From: JBBRGG01 sp038240875
GTDB taxonomy: Bacteria > Planctomycetota > Phycisphaerae > Phycisphaerales > UBA1924
Assembly (NCBI GenBank): GCA_038240875.1
Contig: JBBRGG010000083.1
Coordinates: forward strand, 1 to 13,748
DNA: 13,748 nucleotides
Reading direction: 5' to 3'
Shown here in pieces: positions 13,515 to 13,748 of the stretch (its first letter is position 1; the number at the start of each line of letters is the position of its first letter). The notes under the pieces were generated by a model that saw nothing but the letters and a program-made list of their open reading frames with translations, searched no databases and was not told the DNA's origin. The position numbers were made by a program, and so were the translations under genes.

Positions 13515-13748
13515 TGTGTTGGTTGGTGTTGCGCGGTCATTCATTTCGGGGGAAACTCGATGATTCGGTAGGAGCAAGGTGCACTCGCAAGGGATTCTCC
13601 CGGCAAGATGAGATCGCTGCGGACTTGCGTGGAAAGATTTTCACATAAATTCTCGACAACATGGGGCGGAATTCAGGTAGTATGCGTCTTCTAAAGCAAC
13701 GAGATCTTTGTGGTGATAACGGCCGTTGGCTATGTAATTTGGTACGAA
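13515..13748. other. Right-edge spacer with a possible promoter
   Basis: There is no supported gene. TCGACA (13653-13658) and TAGTAT (13678-13683) could be a -35/-10 pair, but the 19-base gap is long. A frame from ATG 13661 is open to the window edge, but it has no ribosome binding site and overlaps the promoter candidate. Confidence 0.35.

Noticed and set aside
13661..13748. Possible new gene starting near the right edge
   Set aside because: There is no ribosome binding site and only 29 codons are visible, so it cannot be supported.
1..13748. tRNA, rRNA or known insertion sequence
   Set aside because: Reading both strands, I found no cloverleaf-like tRNA end, no rRNA-like stretch, and no transposase or terminal inverted repeats. 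Automated scans could still find a small RNA.

Overview
The window looks like chromosomal DNA from a Planctomycetota bacterium, probably from the Phycisphaerae side of the phylum. The main evidence is the large secreted protein at the right end. It has the planctomycete LEPR-XLL-type sorting/secretion motif (FEPLEARLIMSG) in front of a cyclophilin domain. GC content is fairly high, several genes lack a clear Shine-Dalgarno sequence, and genes alternate strands with long spacers. The taxonomic call is inference from these features only.

Layout from left to right. Positions 1-960 look like decayed or broken DNA: a reading frame runs open from the left edge and is followed by a recognisable C-terminal fragment of a CPA1-type Na+/H+ antiporter. 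On the minus strand, 967-3501 carries a small ribosome hibernation (HPF/RaiA-like) protein, a small very basic protein of unknown function, and a DUF2254 membrane protein. About 3900-4471 (+) holds a frameshifted relic of a class I SAM-dependent methyltransferase. It is followed by an intact beta-class N6-adenine/N4-cytosine DNA methyltransferase (4642-5691) with no restriction enzyme in view. A gene-free spacer (5692-6269) holds a 34-bp direct repeat and a perfect hairpin. A divergent pair follows: a membrane-anchored iron-type ABC substrate-binding protein (minus) and an O-antigen-ligase-like membrane protein (plus).

Positions 9278-10214 hold a RelE/HigB-type toxin and XRE-antitoxin module, in the toxin-first order typical of HigBA, closed by a good intrinsic terminator. 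The toxin frame is interrupted by an in-frame TAG. The 31 codons after it still read like the normal C-terminus of the family, so the toxin is either truncated or inactivated while the antitoxin looks intact. A repeat-rich, gene-free spacer (10283-11019) separates this from the 801-residue cyclophilin/LEPR-XLL surface protein (11020-13425). That protein carries what look like four beta-rich repeats after the isomerase domain and is followed by a strong 12-bp terminator hairpin.

I do not see a coherent new multi-gene system. The most interesting items are the amber-interrupted toxin, the exported cyclophilin with tandem repeats, the several gene relics (antiporter, methyltransferase, toxin tail), and the repeats in the spacers. 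Together these suggest an accessory region undergoing turnover.
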